A program made the position numbers and the translations under genes. DNA of 64,000 nt from CAVVXX01 sp963707975 (lineage in GTDB: Bacteria; Pseudomonadota; Alphaproteobacteria; Micropepsales; Micropepsaceae): assembly GCA_963707975.1 (NCBI GenBank), contig OY970177.1, positions 124,001-188,000 on the forward strand, written 5' to 3'. The notes under the pieces were generated by a model. That model did no database searches. It saw only the letters and a program-made list of their open reading frames with translations, and was not told the DNA's origin. Shown in pieces: positions 16,274 to 25,478 of the stretch. Each line of letters opens with the position of its first letter. Within the stretch, counting starts at the first letter, position 1.

Positions 16274-17014
16274 CTAAGCGCCGAAGGTTTCGTCGAAAGA
16301 ATAACCGGCCGAGCGCACGGTGCGGATGGGATCGCGCTCGCCATCGACGATGAGCGCCTTGCGCAAGCGCCCAACATGCACGTCGACCGTGCGCGCCTCG
16401 ACATAGACGTCAGAGCCCCACACCGCATCAAGCAATTGCTCGCGGCTGAAGACGCGCCCTGGAAGCTGGATCAGAGTGATCGAGCAAGCGGTATTCGGTC
16501 GGGCCCAAATGAATTCACGGCCCGCGCGGCGCACGCGATGGGCGCCGCGGTCCATGCTCGATATCGCCGATCTGCACCACGTCTTCCGACAGGCCGGGCC
16601 GGATGCGGCGCATCACGGCGCGCAGGCGCGCTAGCAACTCCGTCATCGAGAACGGCTTGGTGAGGTAATCGTCAGCGCCGGTGTCGAGTCCGCGTATGCG
16701 GTCGCTCTCCTCGCCGCGCGCCGTCAGCATGATGATCGGCACGTTACGCAGGTTTCCATGCGCCCGCGCAGGCGGCGGCAGACTTCGATGCCGGAAAGAT
16801 GCGGCAGCATCCAGTCAAGGATAATGAGGTCGGGCTTGGCTTCGTCGGCGACGATGAGTGCTTCCTCGCCGTCGCGCGCTTCGAGCACGCGATAGCCTTC
16901 GCGCTCCAGATTATAGCGCAGCAGCGTGATCAGCGCGCTTTCGTCTTCGGCAATCAACACGCTGGGCACGAGGCTCGACCTAACTGCGAGGCTGACTTCT
17001 GGCACCGCGCTCAT
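16274..17014 (-). pseudogene. phoB: PhoB phosphate response regulator, multiple frameshifts
   Basis: The start ATG is at 17012-17014. The receiver domain begins intact (VLIAEDESALITLLRYNLE, phospho-acceptor Asp in LIILDWMLPHLSG). The frame shifts near 16742-16755 and the domain resumes with VPIIMLTARGEESDRIRGLDTGADDYLTKPF split over frames. The OmpR-type winged helix is broken near 16545, 16520 and 16475, but GPTEYRLLDH, GRVFSREQLLDAVWG and TVDVHVGRLRKAL are all readable. The total span of 741 bp fits the family's roughly 230-240 residues. PhoB activates phosphate-starvation genes when phosphorylated by PhoR. As written the sequence cannot encode a functional PhoB; sequence error is a strong alternative. 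Confidence 0.87.
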
Positions 17015-17017
17015 GAT

Positions 17018-17734
17018 TTAGATTGAAAAGGAATGGGTGTCGCTGGAGGTGATGTCGGCCTTGGGCCGCTCGTCGCGCAGATAATCGCCGCGTCACCATG
17101 TGATAGACGACTTCAGCGATATTGGTGGCGTGGTCGCCGGCGCGCTCGATGTTCTTGGCGACAAACAGCAGATGCGTGCACAGCCCGATCGTGCGCGGGT
17201 CTTCCATCATGTAGGTGAGCAGCTCGCGGAACAGGCTGTTGTAGATCTCGTCGATCTCGTCGTCATGCAGTTCCAGACCGCTTCGGCGGCCTTCGCGTTG
17301 CGGTTGTGAATAGGCGTCGAGCACAGCCTTAAGCTGCGCCAGCGTCTGGCGGCCCATGCGCGCCAGGCTTTGGGTGAGGCGGATCGGCGGCTCGCGGTTT
17401 AGGACAAGCGCGCGCTTGGCGATGTTCTTGGCAAGATCGCCGATGCGCTCCAGCTCGGCTGCGATCTTGATCGCGGCCAGCGTCTCGCGCAGGTCCACCG
17501 CCATGGGCTGGCGCAGCGCCAGCAGCTTCAGCGCCTGTTCTTCGACCGTCCTGCTGCAATTCGATCGATGCGCGCGTCGCCGGCGACGGCCGCGTCGGCG
17601 AGCGATGTATCGCGCCTTGCGATGGCCTCGATGGCGTTGCCGAACTGGGTCTCGGCCAGCCCGCCCATCTGCGCAACCGCATTGGCCAGCGCCTCAAGCT
17701 GCTCGGTGAAAGATTTTACGGTGTGCTCGCTCAT
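17018..17734 (-). pseudogene. phoU: PhoU phosphate signalling regulator, two frameshifts
   Basis: The start ATG at 17732-17734 opens SEHTVKSFTEQLEALANAVAQ. The frame breaks near 17545-17558 and resumes with QPMAVDLRETLAAIKIAAELERIGDLAKNIAKR, the PhoU helical repeat with its metal-binding E-x-x-x-D pattern. The second repeat has HLLFVAKNIERAGDHATNIAE. A further shift near 17090 restores a natural end at a TAA at 17018-17020, four bases before the phoB start. The reconstructed length is 239 codons, normal for PhoU. PhoU restrains PhoR signalling through the Pst transporter; no pst genes lie between phoR and phoU here. Confidence 0.87.
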
Positions 17735-17806
17735 CGCCGCTCCTGGACCAGCCTCTGTCGCCACAGCGTTGGCTAGGATGCTTCGCGCCAATTCTCTGCG
17801 ACAATT

Positions 17807-19116
17807 TTATAACACTTCTATGACATCACGTGCGAGGGACACTGAATCCTGTGATGAACTCTCCGCAGCAGCAGGAAGATAAACTGTAAAGGTACTGCCT
17901 GCCCCCAGCGTGCTCTCGATCTGCAACCGGCCCTGATGGCGGTTAACGATGTGCTTGACGATGGCAAGGCCCAGCCCCGTGCCACCGCGCTCGCGGCTCC
18001 GCTTCACGTCTACACGATAGAAGCGCTCGGTAAGCCGCGGGATGAGTTCCGTGGGATGCCTTCGCCTTCGTCCCTAACGGCTACAAAGGCCATGCTCGAC
18101 TCGCGCCTGCCCAGTGCCGGCGCGACGCCCAGCGTCACCCGCACCCGCCCGCCCGATTTGCCGTATTTGATAGCGTTGTGGATGAGGTTCTGGAACACCT
18201 GGATCAGCTCGTCGCGGTCGCCCACCACCGGCAGCGGCCCGTGCGGAGCGATTTCTATGCTGACCTTATCAGCCTGGGCCAAGGGCGAGAGAGCAGTTGC
18301 AGCATCGCGCACCACGCTGGCAAGGTCGGCTACGCCCGCAGGCGGATTGTGCTCGTTCAGCTCGATGCGCGTCAGCGAGAGCAGGTCGTCGATCAGACGG
18401 CGCATGCGGCCGGTTTCCACATTCATGATTTCGAGAAAGCGCCCGCGCGCCTGCGCATCGTCCTTGGCATGGCCGCGCAGCGTGTCGATGAACCCGCTGA
18501 CGGCGGCCAAAGGGGTGCGCAATTCATGGCTGGCATTGGCGATGAAATCGACCCTCATCTGTTCGGTGCGCCTGAGCGCCGTAAGATCGTGCAGTTGCAC
18601 CAGCACCAGCCCTGCATTGGGGCTGCCCGGGCGGCCGGCACGCGCGACAAAGGCTTCGTAATGACGCTCAACAGGAACCAGAAAACTGAAGGCCACGGTT
18701 TCCGGCTCGCCACCGGCCAATGCGCGATCGATCGCTTCCAGCACCGAGGGCGTGCGCAACACAGCGGAGATGTGTTTCTTCTCGGCGCCCATGCCCAGCA
18801 AGGCCTGAGAAGCATGGTTGGCGAACTCCACATGGCCGCCTGCGTTAAGCAAGATGATGGGATCGGCCAGGCATTCGAGCACGTCGCGCACAACGCCCGG
18901 CAGCAATTCGAGCGAAGCGGGCGCAGAAGTGGCAATCCTCAATGCACGCGCGGTCGGCGGGCGCGAAAGATAAAATCCTGCCGCCAAAAGCACGGCCGCA
19001 CCGATCACGGCCGCGAGCTCGGCGTGTTGACCGGAAAAAGCGACGGCGGCCACGCCAATAACGCCCAGGGCGGCAATGGCGAGAATCAATAAGTGCCTAC
19101 GGCCTGCTTCCTCCAT
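17807..19116 (-). pseudogene. phoR: PhoR phosphate sensor kinase, one frameshift
   Basis: The N-terminus has two membrane segments and a PAS-like region (DPIILLNAGGHVEFAN). The HisKA motif is NASHELRTPLAAVSGF and the HATPase N-box LIHNAIKYG. After the G1 box (DEGEGIP) the frame shifts near 18049-18053; one base restores LIPRLTERFYRVDVKRSRERG and the G2 box GGTGLGLAIVKHIVNRHQG. The reconstructed protein of about 435 residues is a normal PhoR. It would sit in the inner membrane and phosphorylate PhoB. It heads a phoR-phoU-phoB operon. The plus-strand gap upstream holds a dyad and a probable small RNA gene. Confidence 0.88.
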
Positions 19117-19143
19117 TGCTCTTTATGCTCCCTGTGCCCCGCC

Positions 19144-19164
19144 GACCCTAAAGCCAATAGGGTC
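19144..19164. promoter_or_regulatory. Inverted repeat upstream of phoR
   Basis: GACCCT (19144-19149) and AGGGTC (19159-19164) form a perfect 6-bp dyad with a 9-bp spacer, 28 bp before the phoR start. It is placed to act on phoR and on the divergent RNA candidate. No match to a known operator is recognised and no proper Pho box (11-bp-spaced CTGTCAT repeats) is present. Confidence 0.3.
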
Positions 19165-19228
19165 ATTTGATGCAGCTGTGAATATCTCTGCACTAGCCCG
19201 GAACCGTTGCCGCGAGCCCGCGTTTTCG

Positions 19229-19371
19229 TTGCTGAGAAAGAGATTTTGGGGAGTTTCTCAGCAAAATTCGCAATCCGGACCGTCGACAAAACCCTCAACG
19301 CTGCGACGCCGGATACCTCAGCCGGAGGCAGGAAGCTAGCCCCGCTCCCCCCTGCCTCCGGCTGGTTTTTT
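19229..19371 (+). ncRNA. Putative structured small RNA ending at an intrinsic terminator
   Basis: Three strong hairpins follow one another on the plus strand. The first pairs TTGCTGAGAAA (19229-19239) with TTTCTCAGCAA (19254-19264), 11 bp. The second pairs TCCGG plus CGTCG (19274-19285) with CGACG plus CCGGA (19304-19313). The third is a 14-bp terminator stem with six Ts. All genes from 16.3 to 19.1 kb run on the other strand, so the terminator serves no visible coding gene. The transcript start is unknown and may lie upstream of 19229, after 19117. No known RNA family was recognised, and no convincing open reading frame lies inside. Confidence 0.5.
19319..19371 (+). terminator. Strong intrinsic terminator
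   Basis: A perfect 14-bp stem (CAGCCGGAGGCAGG at 19319-19332, CCTGCCTCCGGCTG at 19351-19364) with an 18-nt loop is followed by G and six Ts (19366-19371). The T-run is present only in the plus orientation. Confidence 0.8.
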
Positions 19372-19383
19372 CATATCCCCTTG

Positions 19384-19405
19384 TTACTGACCGGCTTACT
19401 GACCG
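19384..19405 (+). repeat. Tandem 10-bp direct repeat upstream of the RND efflux operon
   Basis: TTACTGACCG occurs twice, at 19384-19393 and 19396-19405, 12 bp apart. The remainder of the 19117-19643 gap, apart from the RNA candidate, shows no gene. The repeat may be an operator for the efflux operon whose first gene starts at 19644, but no regulator gene is adjacent. Confidence 0.4.
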
Positions 19406-19643
19406 ACGCAATCTTGGATTGCGGTGGCGGCATGTCTATGTGTACCCGGGGCGCGGCCAGGGCTCCCTTGGATTTTACTGGGCAACCGCTTTTCAACAGT
19501 AGAGGGATAAAGTCTTCACGTTCACGACAGTGTAAGGCTTGAGGCGATACAAAGGCCCTATTCTCGGGCATAATTCCGGTCATTCCTGTGGGCCAGACAG
19601 CGGAATTGGGCGTTTTCGCGTACGGAATAGTTAGAGGGGTGTT

Positions 19644-21137
19644 TTGAACGCGCTTAGCGTCAAGAGTTTGGTGAGTGGAATTGCCCCTCTGGCGGCGGGC
19701 CTGTGGCTCACAGGCTGCGCGGTGGGACCCGATTTCCTGCGCCCCGATGCGCCGGCGGTGAAGGGCTACACCGAAGAATCCCTGCCCGTCCAAACCACAG
19801 CTTCCGACACTACGGGAGGGGCCGCGCAGAAATTCGCCGCAGGCACCGAGATCCAGGGTGACTGGTGGACGCTGTTCCATTCGGAAACGCTCAACAAGCT
19901 GGTCGAGGCGTCGCTCAAGGGCAATCCTGATCTCGAAGCAGCGCAGGCCTCGCTGCGCCAGGCGCAGGAAAATTACTACGCCGCGGAAGGCGCGTTCTTC
20001 CCATCAGTGGACGCCGCCGCCGGCGTGACGCGGGAAAGGCTGAGCGCGACCGAGACGGGCGTACCCGGCACGGCCAGTACCTTTACCCTCTACAATGCGA
20101 GCGTGCAGGGTTCCTATCTACTCGATGTGTGGGGCGGCACGCGCCGCCAAGTGGAAGCAGCTGAGGCGAGCGCCGATTACGCTGACTTCCAGCTTGAAGC
20201 GAGCTATCTCAGCCTCACCTCGAACGTGGTGACGGGCGCGATACAGGAGGCATCGGGGCGTGCGCAGATCGCTGCGACCGAGGATATTATCAAGGCGCAG
20301 AGCCAGGAACTGAATGTCCTCCAGCAGCAATTCAATTTCGGCGCCATCGCGGAGGCTGACGTGCTGTCCCAGGTAGCCGCGCTGGCAGAAACCAAGTCGA
20401 CGCTGCCGGTGTTGCAAAAGCAATTGGCTGCCACACGCAATCACCTTTCGATTCTGCTTGGGCGTTTCCCCAGCGAAGGCGCCATTGACGCCTTCGATCT
20501 TGCCAGCCTGACCTTGCCGCCGGACATTCCGGTCAGTCTGCCGTCCAAACTGGTGGAGCAGCGCCCCGATATCCGCGCGGCGGAAGCGCAATTGCATCAG
20601 GCGAGCGCCGAGATCGGCGTTGCCACAGCTAACATGCTGCCGCAGGTCACCTTGTCCGCGAGCTATGGCGGCCAGGCCACGACGGCGGCGAGCCTGTTTT
20701 CCTCGCCCAATATCGCCTGGAGCCTAGGCGCTAGCGTCCTGCAGGCGATCTTCCACGGCGGCGCGTTGTGGCATGCGCGGGAAGCCGCCAAGGCGGCCTA
20801 TGACAAGGCCTTCGCGCAATACCGCAGTACCGTGCTGTCGGCCTTCGAGGATGTGGCCAATTCCTTGCGCGCGCTGCAATCCGACGCCGACGCGCTGAAC
20901 GCGGACCTGGCCGCCGAAAAGGCGGCAGCTGGCCGCTTACGCCTTACCCAGGAGCAATTCCAAGCGGGCGCCGTCGCCTATCTGTCGGTGCTCGATGCCG
21001 AGCGCACCGAGCAGCAGGCGCGCATCACACTGGTGCAGGCGCAGGCCGCGCGTTTTGCCGACACTGCTGCGCTCTTCCATGCGTTGGGCGGCGGCTGGTG
21101 GAACAAGCCCGCACCCAGGGGCGAAGCCAAAAGTTGA
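19644..21137 (+). CDS. RND efflux outer membrane lipoprotein, NodT family
   Basis: This is a TolC-like outer-membrane channel of 497 residues. The signal peptide ends in a lipobox (WLTGC), so the protein is lipid-anchored. It continues with the family's AVGPDFLRPDAPA opening. Two repeats of the OEP domain follow, with the typical NPDLEAAQASLRQAQ, SYLLDVWGGTRRQVEAAEAS and LVEQRPDIRAAEAQLHQASAEIGVA segments. The start codon is TTG at 19644. It is the first gene of the operon; the adaptor follows after 12 bp. Confidence 0.92.
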   Translation: MNALSVKSLVSGIAPLAAGLWLTGCAVGPDFLRPDAPAVKGYTEESLPVQTTASDTTGGAAQKFAAGTEIQGDWWTLFHSETLNKLVEASLKGNPDLEAAQASLRQAQENYYAAEGAFFPSVDAAAGVTRERLSATETGVPGTASTFTLYNASVQGSYLLDVWGGTRRQVEAAEASADYADFQLEASYLSLTSNVVTGAIQEASGRAQIAATEDIIKAQSQELNVLQQQFNFGAIAEADVLSQVAALAETKSTLPVLQKQLAATRNHLSILLGRFPSEGAIDAFDLASLTLPPDIPVSLPSKLVEQRPDIRAAEAQLHQASAEIGVATANMLPQVTLSASYGGQATTAASLFSSPNIAWSLGASVLQAIFHGGALWHAREAAKAAYDKAFAQYRSTVLSAFEDVANSLRALQSDADALNADLAAEKAAAGRLRLTQEQFQAGAVAYLSVLDAERTEQQARITLVQAQAARFADTAALFHALGGGWWNKPAPRGEAKS

Positions 21138-21149
21138 ATTGCAAAGAAT

Positions 21150-22391
21150 ATGGAAGCTCGTAATCCCGAAATGCGCGAAAGTCGTTGGCCGAAATGGCTG
21201 CGGTGGATCCGGCCCCGCTGGCCGCGCTTCCGCCGCACGCGCGAATTCCTGCGCCGCCAGCCCCCAGCGCGGCGCTCCATGATCATTATGCTGATCTGCG
21301 TCGTCATCCTGTTCGGCGGGATCTTCGGCTGGCAGATGTTCACGCGCGCCATGATAGCGATGTTCATGTCCTCGGGTTATCTGCCGCCAGCCACCGTATC
21401 AACGATGACCGCGCAATACGAACCATGGCAGCCGCAGATCCAGGCCGTGGGCACGGTGCATTCCGTGAGCGGCGCCGATCTTGCAGTGGAGCTTCCTGGC
21501 GTCGTCCAGGAAGTTGATTTCAACTCCGGCGACGACGTTGCGGCGGGCAGCGTGCTGATGCGGCTGCGCGCCAACGACGACATCGGCCACCTGAATTCGC
21601 TGAAGGCTGCCGAGGAGCTGGCGGCGCTCAATTTTGCGCGCGACCAGAGACAGTTCCAGGTCCACGCCATCAGCCAGGCGGCGCTCGATACCAGCGCAGC
21701 CAACCTCAAGAGCGCACAGGCCCAGGTCGAGGAACAACAGGCAACCCTGGACAAGAAAACCATCATTGCGCCGTTTGGCGGCCATCTTGGCTTCCGCAAG
21801 GTCAATGTCGGCGAGTACATCAATGCCGGCACGGTTGTGGTGACCCTTCAGGTGCTGGACCCTATCTATCTGGATTTCTATTTGCCGCAGCAGGAGCTCG
21901 CTCGCATCAGAACCGGGCAAAAAGTGACAGCGAAAGTCGACACCTATCCCAACGACACTTTCAATGGCGCCATCACGGGCATCGATCCGGAGGTCGATCC
22001 CACAAACCGCAACGTAGCCGTCCGCGCGACACTGGAAAATCCACAGCACAAGATGTTGCCGGGCATGTACGCCACCGCCGAGATCGTCGCGGGCGTAAAA
22101 CAGCGCTATATCACGCTGCCGCAGACGGCCATTACCTTTAATCCCTATGGGAACACCGTCTATGTCGCCGGCAACACTGGCACCAAGGAAACGCCGAAGC
22201 TTGTAGCGAAGCAGACTTTTGTCACCACGGGCGACACCCGCGGCGATCAGATCGCGATCCTAGGCGGCATCAAGGCCGGCGATATCATCGTGACGGCCGG
22301 ACAACTCAAACTGCAGAACGGCACGCCGCTGATCATCAACAATTCTATTCAGCCGGAGAACAATCCTAATCCCAAGCCCAGCGAGCAATAG
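21150..22391 (+). CDS. RND efflux periplasmic adaptor (membrane fusion protein)
   Basis: The 413-residue adaptor links the inner-membrane pump to the outer channel. It has an unusually long, very basic cytoplasmic N-terminus (about 45 residues rich in R, W and P), then one transmembrane anchor (IIMLICVVILFGGIFGW). The lipoyl/barrel-sandwich parts follow (ELPGVVQEVDFNSGDDVAAG and APFGGHLGFRKVNVGEYINAG), flanking a coiled-coil hairpin, then the beta-barrel and membrane-proximal domains. It lies between the channel and pump genes. Confidence 0.92.
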   Translation: MEARNPEMRESRWPKWLRWIRPRWPRFRRTREFLRRQPPARRSMIIMLICVVILFGGIFGWQMFTRAMIAMFMSSGYLPPATVSTMTAQYEPWQPQIQAVGTVHSVSGADLAVELPGVVQEVDFNSGDDVAAGSVLMRLRANDDIGHLNSLKAAEELAALNFARDQRQFQVHAISQAALDTSAANLKSAQAQVEEQQATLDKKTIIAPFGGHLGFRKVNVGEYINAGTVVVTLQVLDPIYLDFYLPQQELARIRTGQKVTAKVDTYPNDTFNGAITGIDPEVDPTNRNVAVRATLENPQHKMLPGMYATAEIVAGVKQRYITLPQTAITFNPYGNTVYVAGNTGTKETPKLVAKQTFVTTGDTRGDQIAILGGIKAGDIIVTAGQLKLQNGTPLIINNSIQPENNPNPKPSEQ

Positions 22392-22397
22392 CCGCGT

Positions 22398-25300
22398 ATG
22401 AGTCACTTCACCGATATCTTCATCAAGCGGCCTGTTCTTTCCACTGTGATCAGCTTGCTGATCTTAGCGCTCGGCGTGCGCGCGCTTCTCGCATTGCCTG
22501 TTCGGCAATTCCCAAAAACTGAAAATTCTACCATTCAGGTCACAACGGTTTATTATGGCGCCGACCCGGATGTCGTGGCGGGCTTCATCACCCAGCCGAT
22601 CGAGAGCGCGGTCAGCCAAGCCGACGGCATCGATTACATTACTTCGACTAGTCAGAGCAGCGTGAGCACGATTACGGCCACGCTTCAGCTCAACTACAAT
22701 GCCGACAAGGCCCTGACCGAGATCAGCACTAAGGTTTCTTCGATCACCAACCAGTTGCCGCCCCAATCGCAGCAACCGCAAATTTCTATACAGACGGGGG
22801 AGTCCGCCGCCGCCATGTATATCGGCTTTCGCAGTGCCATTCTCACGCAGAGCCAGATAACGGATTACATCACGCGCGTGGTGCAGCCCCAGCTGCAATC
22901 GGTTCCAGGCGTGCAGGGCGTGCAGATCTTTGGCGCGCAAAATTTTGCCATGCGCATCTGGCTCGATCCTAAGCGTTTGGCCGCCTACGGGCTGACGGCA
23001 TCGGACGTGAACGCGGCGCTCGCCACCAACGACTACATCTCCGGTCTCGGCAACACCAAAGGCCAGATGGTTGAAGTGAATCTCAACGCCTCCACCAGCC
23101 TTCATTCGCTGGACGAGTTCCGCAATCTCGTCATCAGGCAATCCAACGGCGCCATCGTTCGGCTCCAAGACGTCGCCAACGTCGTGCTCGGCGCCGACAA
23201 TTATGATGCGCGCGTTACCTTCGACGGCATCAATTCCGTCGTCCTTGCGGTGAATACGGCACCCAATTCGAATCTGATCGAAGTGCTGGCGCGCATCAAC
23301 AAGGTCTTCCCACAGATAATCAAACAGCTGCCTGAAGGACTTGACGGCAAGGTTGTTTACGATTCCTCGAAATTCGTGAACAGCGCCATTAATGAAGTGG
23401 AGCTGACGCTGTTTCAGGCGCTGGGTATCGTAACGCTCGTCGTGTTCGCGTTCTTGGGCAATCTGCGCTCGGTTGTCATCCCCGTTGTGGCTATCCCGCT
23501 CTCCATCATCGGCACCTTCGTGATGATGGTGGTGGCGGGCTTCACTATCAACCTGCTGACACTGCTTGCCATGGTGCTGGCCATTGGCCTCGTCGTAGAT
23601 GACGCCATCATCGTCGTTGAGAACTGCAACCGCCACATAAGTGAGGGCATGAAGCCCGTCGCCGCGGCCATCCAGGCCGCGCGCGAGCTTGGCGGGCCGA
23701 TCATCGCCATGACCGCCGTGCTGATCGCCGTTTATGTTCCGATCGGATTCCAGGGTGGCCTGACCGGCGCGCTATTCACCGAATTCGCCTTCACGCTGGT
23801 GGGCACTGTGACGGTGTCGGCCATAGTAGCGCTGTCGCTGTCGCCGATGATGTGTTCGCTCTTTCTCAGACCGCTTCACTCGACAGCGCGCGGAGGCTGG
23901 CAGGACAAGTTTGGCGATTATATCGACCACGTTTTCCACCGCGTGCGCAACACCTACGAACGCCTGCTGCATGCCAGCCTGAACACAGTCGCGGTAACGG
24001 CTACCTTTGCCGTCATCGTGCTCGGCAGCATCTATTTTCTATACAGTTTCTCCAAGCACGAGCTTGCGCCACAGGAAGATCAGGGCTTCATCCTGGGATT
24101 TGTCCAAGCTGCACCCAACGCCACGCTGCAACAACGCATTCTATATTCGGATTCGATCTTCCAGAAGCTGCGGAAATATCCTGAAATCGAACATATTTTC
24201 CAAGTGGACGCGACCGGCAATGGCTTCCTTGGGCTCGTGCTGAAGCCCTGGGACGAACGCAGCCGCAGTGCGAGTCAGCTCTCACAGCTCGCGTCTGGCG
24301 ATCTTTCACATTATGCGGGCATCCAAGCCGCCGTGTTCCAGCCGCCTTCCCTTCCCGGCGGTTTTGGCACACCCGTCCAATTCGAGATCACCACGACGCA
24401 TTCGTTTGATCGCCTTTACGATGTGGCGCAGCAGTTTCTTACTGAAGCGCGCAAGAGCGGGCGCTTCATCTACATCGACACCGATTTGAAGATCGACCAG
24501 CCACAGGCGACCGTCGAGATCGACCGCAACAAGGCCGCGTTGTTGGGCCTCACCATGGCCGATATCGGCGCTTCGATGTCCGCCATGCTGGGCGGCGGGT
24601 ATGTAAATTACTTCAGCCTTGACGGGCGTTCGTATCGCGTGATGTCGCAGGTGCTACAGCAATACCGGCTTAATCCCGATCAGGTTCTCGATTACTATGT
24701 GCGCGCCAGCAACGGCACGCTGGTGCCGCTTTCGACGGTCGCGAAAATTTCCACCGAGACCGTTCCGGAATCGCTGTCCCACTTCCAGCAGCAAAATGCC
24801 GCCACCATCTCCGGCGTGTTGATGCCTGGCCAGACTTTGGGCGACACCCTCGCTTACATGCAGGATCTGGCGCACCGCATTCTGCCTGACGGTTTCTATA
24901 CCGACACGGCAGGCCAGTCGCGGCAGTTTTATCAGGAGAGCAGCGGCTTCCTGAGCACGTTTGGGTTTGCACTCATCATCATTTTCCTGGCACTGGCCGC
25001 GCTGTTTGAAAGTTTCCGTGATCCCCTGATCATCCTGATCTCGGTGCCGATGTCGATTGCGGGCGCCATGATATTCATTTGCCTGGGGATAGGCGGGGCC
25101 TCGCTCAACATTTACACTGAGGTAGGCCTTGTTACGCTGATGGGCTTGATCAGCAAGCACGGCATTCTGATCGTCGAATTCGCCAACCGGCTGCAACAGG
25201 AAGGTCTGTCCAAGCGCGAAGCGGTGGAGGCGGCGGCCGGCATCCGGCTTCGCCCCATTCTGATGACCACCGCCGCCATGGTGCTTGGTGTGGTGCCGCT

Positions 25301-25478
25301 GCTGCTGGCGAGCGGCGCTGGCGCGGCCGCGCGCTTCGCGATGGGCCTGGTGATCTCGACCGGCATTTCCATCGGCACTCTGTTCACACTGTTCGTGGTA
25401 CCGGCGGTTTACCTGTTGATCGCGGAAGATCATTCGAGTAGGCGCGCGGCGGAACAACCGCAGCCTGCACGATCCTAG
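22398..25478 (+). CDS. RND multidrug efflux permease (HAE1/AcrB family)
   Basis: The 1026-residue inner-membrane pump has twelve transmembrane segments and two large periplasmic loops. The proton-relay aspartates are visible in TM4 as GLVVDDAIIVVEN. The signature FIKRPVLSTVISLLI opens the protein, and the TM10-11 region includes GLISKHGILIVEFANRL and IRLRPILMTTAAMVLG. It uses the proton gradient to expel hydrophobic compounds; the substrates are unknown. The stop codon overlaps that of the convergent PfkB gene by 4 bp. Confidence 0.94.
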   Translation: MSHFTDIFIKRPVLSTVISLLILALGVRALLALPVRQFPKTENSTIQVTTVYYGADPDVVAGFITQPIESAVSQADGIDYITSTSQSSVSTITATLQLNYNADKALTEISTKVSSITNQLPPQSQQPQISIQTGESAAAMYIGFRSAILTQSQITDYITRVVQPQLQSVPGVQGVQIFGAQNFAMRIWLDPKRLAAYGLTASDVNAALATNDYISGLGNTKGQMVEVNLNASTSLHSLDEFRNLVIRQSNGAIVRLQDVANVVLGADNYDARVTFDGINSVVLAVNTAPNSNLIEVLARINKVFPQIIKQLPEGLDGKVVYDSSKFVNSAINEVELTLFQALGIVTLVVFAFLGNLRSVVIPVVAIPLSIIGTFVMMVVAGFTINLLTLLAMVLAIGLVVDDAIIVVENCNRHISEGMKPVAAAIQAARELGGPIIAMTAVLIAVYVPIGFQGGLTGALFTEFAFTLVGTVTVSAIVALSLSPMMCSLFLRPLHSTARGGWQDKFGDYIDHVFHRVRNTYERLLHASLNTVAVTATFAVIVLGSIYFLYSFSKHELAPQEDQGFILGFVQAAPNATLQQRILYSDSIFQKLRKYPEIEHIFQVDATGNGFLGLVLKPWDERSRSASQLSQLASGDLSHYAGIQAAVFQPPSLPGGFGTPVQFEITTTHSFDRLYDVAQQFLTEARKSGRFIYIDTDLKIDQPQATVEIDRNKAALLGLTMADIGASMSAMLGGGYVNYFSLDGRSYRVMSQVLQQYRLNPDQVLDYYVRASNGTLVPLSTVAKISTETVPESLSHFQQQNAATISGVLMPGQTLGDTLAYMQDLAHRILPDGFYTDTAGQSRQFYQESSGFLSTFGFALIIIFLALAALFESFRDPLIILISVPMSIAGAMIFICLGIGGASLNIYTEVGLVTLMGLISKHGILIVEFANRLQQEGLSKREAVEAAAGIRLRPILMTTAAMVLGVVPLLLASGAGAAARFAMGLVISTGISIGTLFTLFVVPAVYLLIAEDHSSRRAAEQPQPARS

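Noticed and set aside
19176..19194. Pho-box-like CTGTGAA...CTGCACT before phoR
   Set aside because: The half-sites are 12 bp apart, not 11, and several consensus positions are missing.
22464..23636. 390-codon minus-strand frame opposite the RND permease
   Set aside because: It is a shadow of a well-conserved gene, with a composition full of His, Arg and Asp and no family match.
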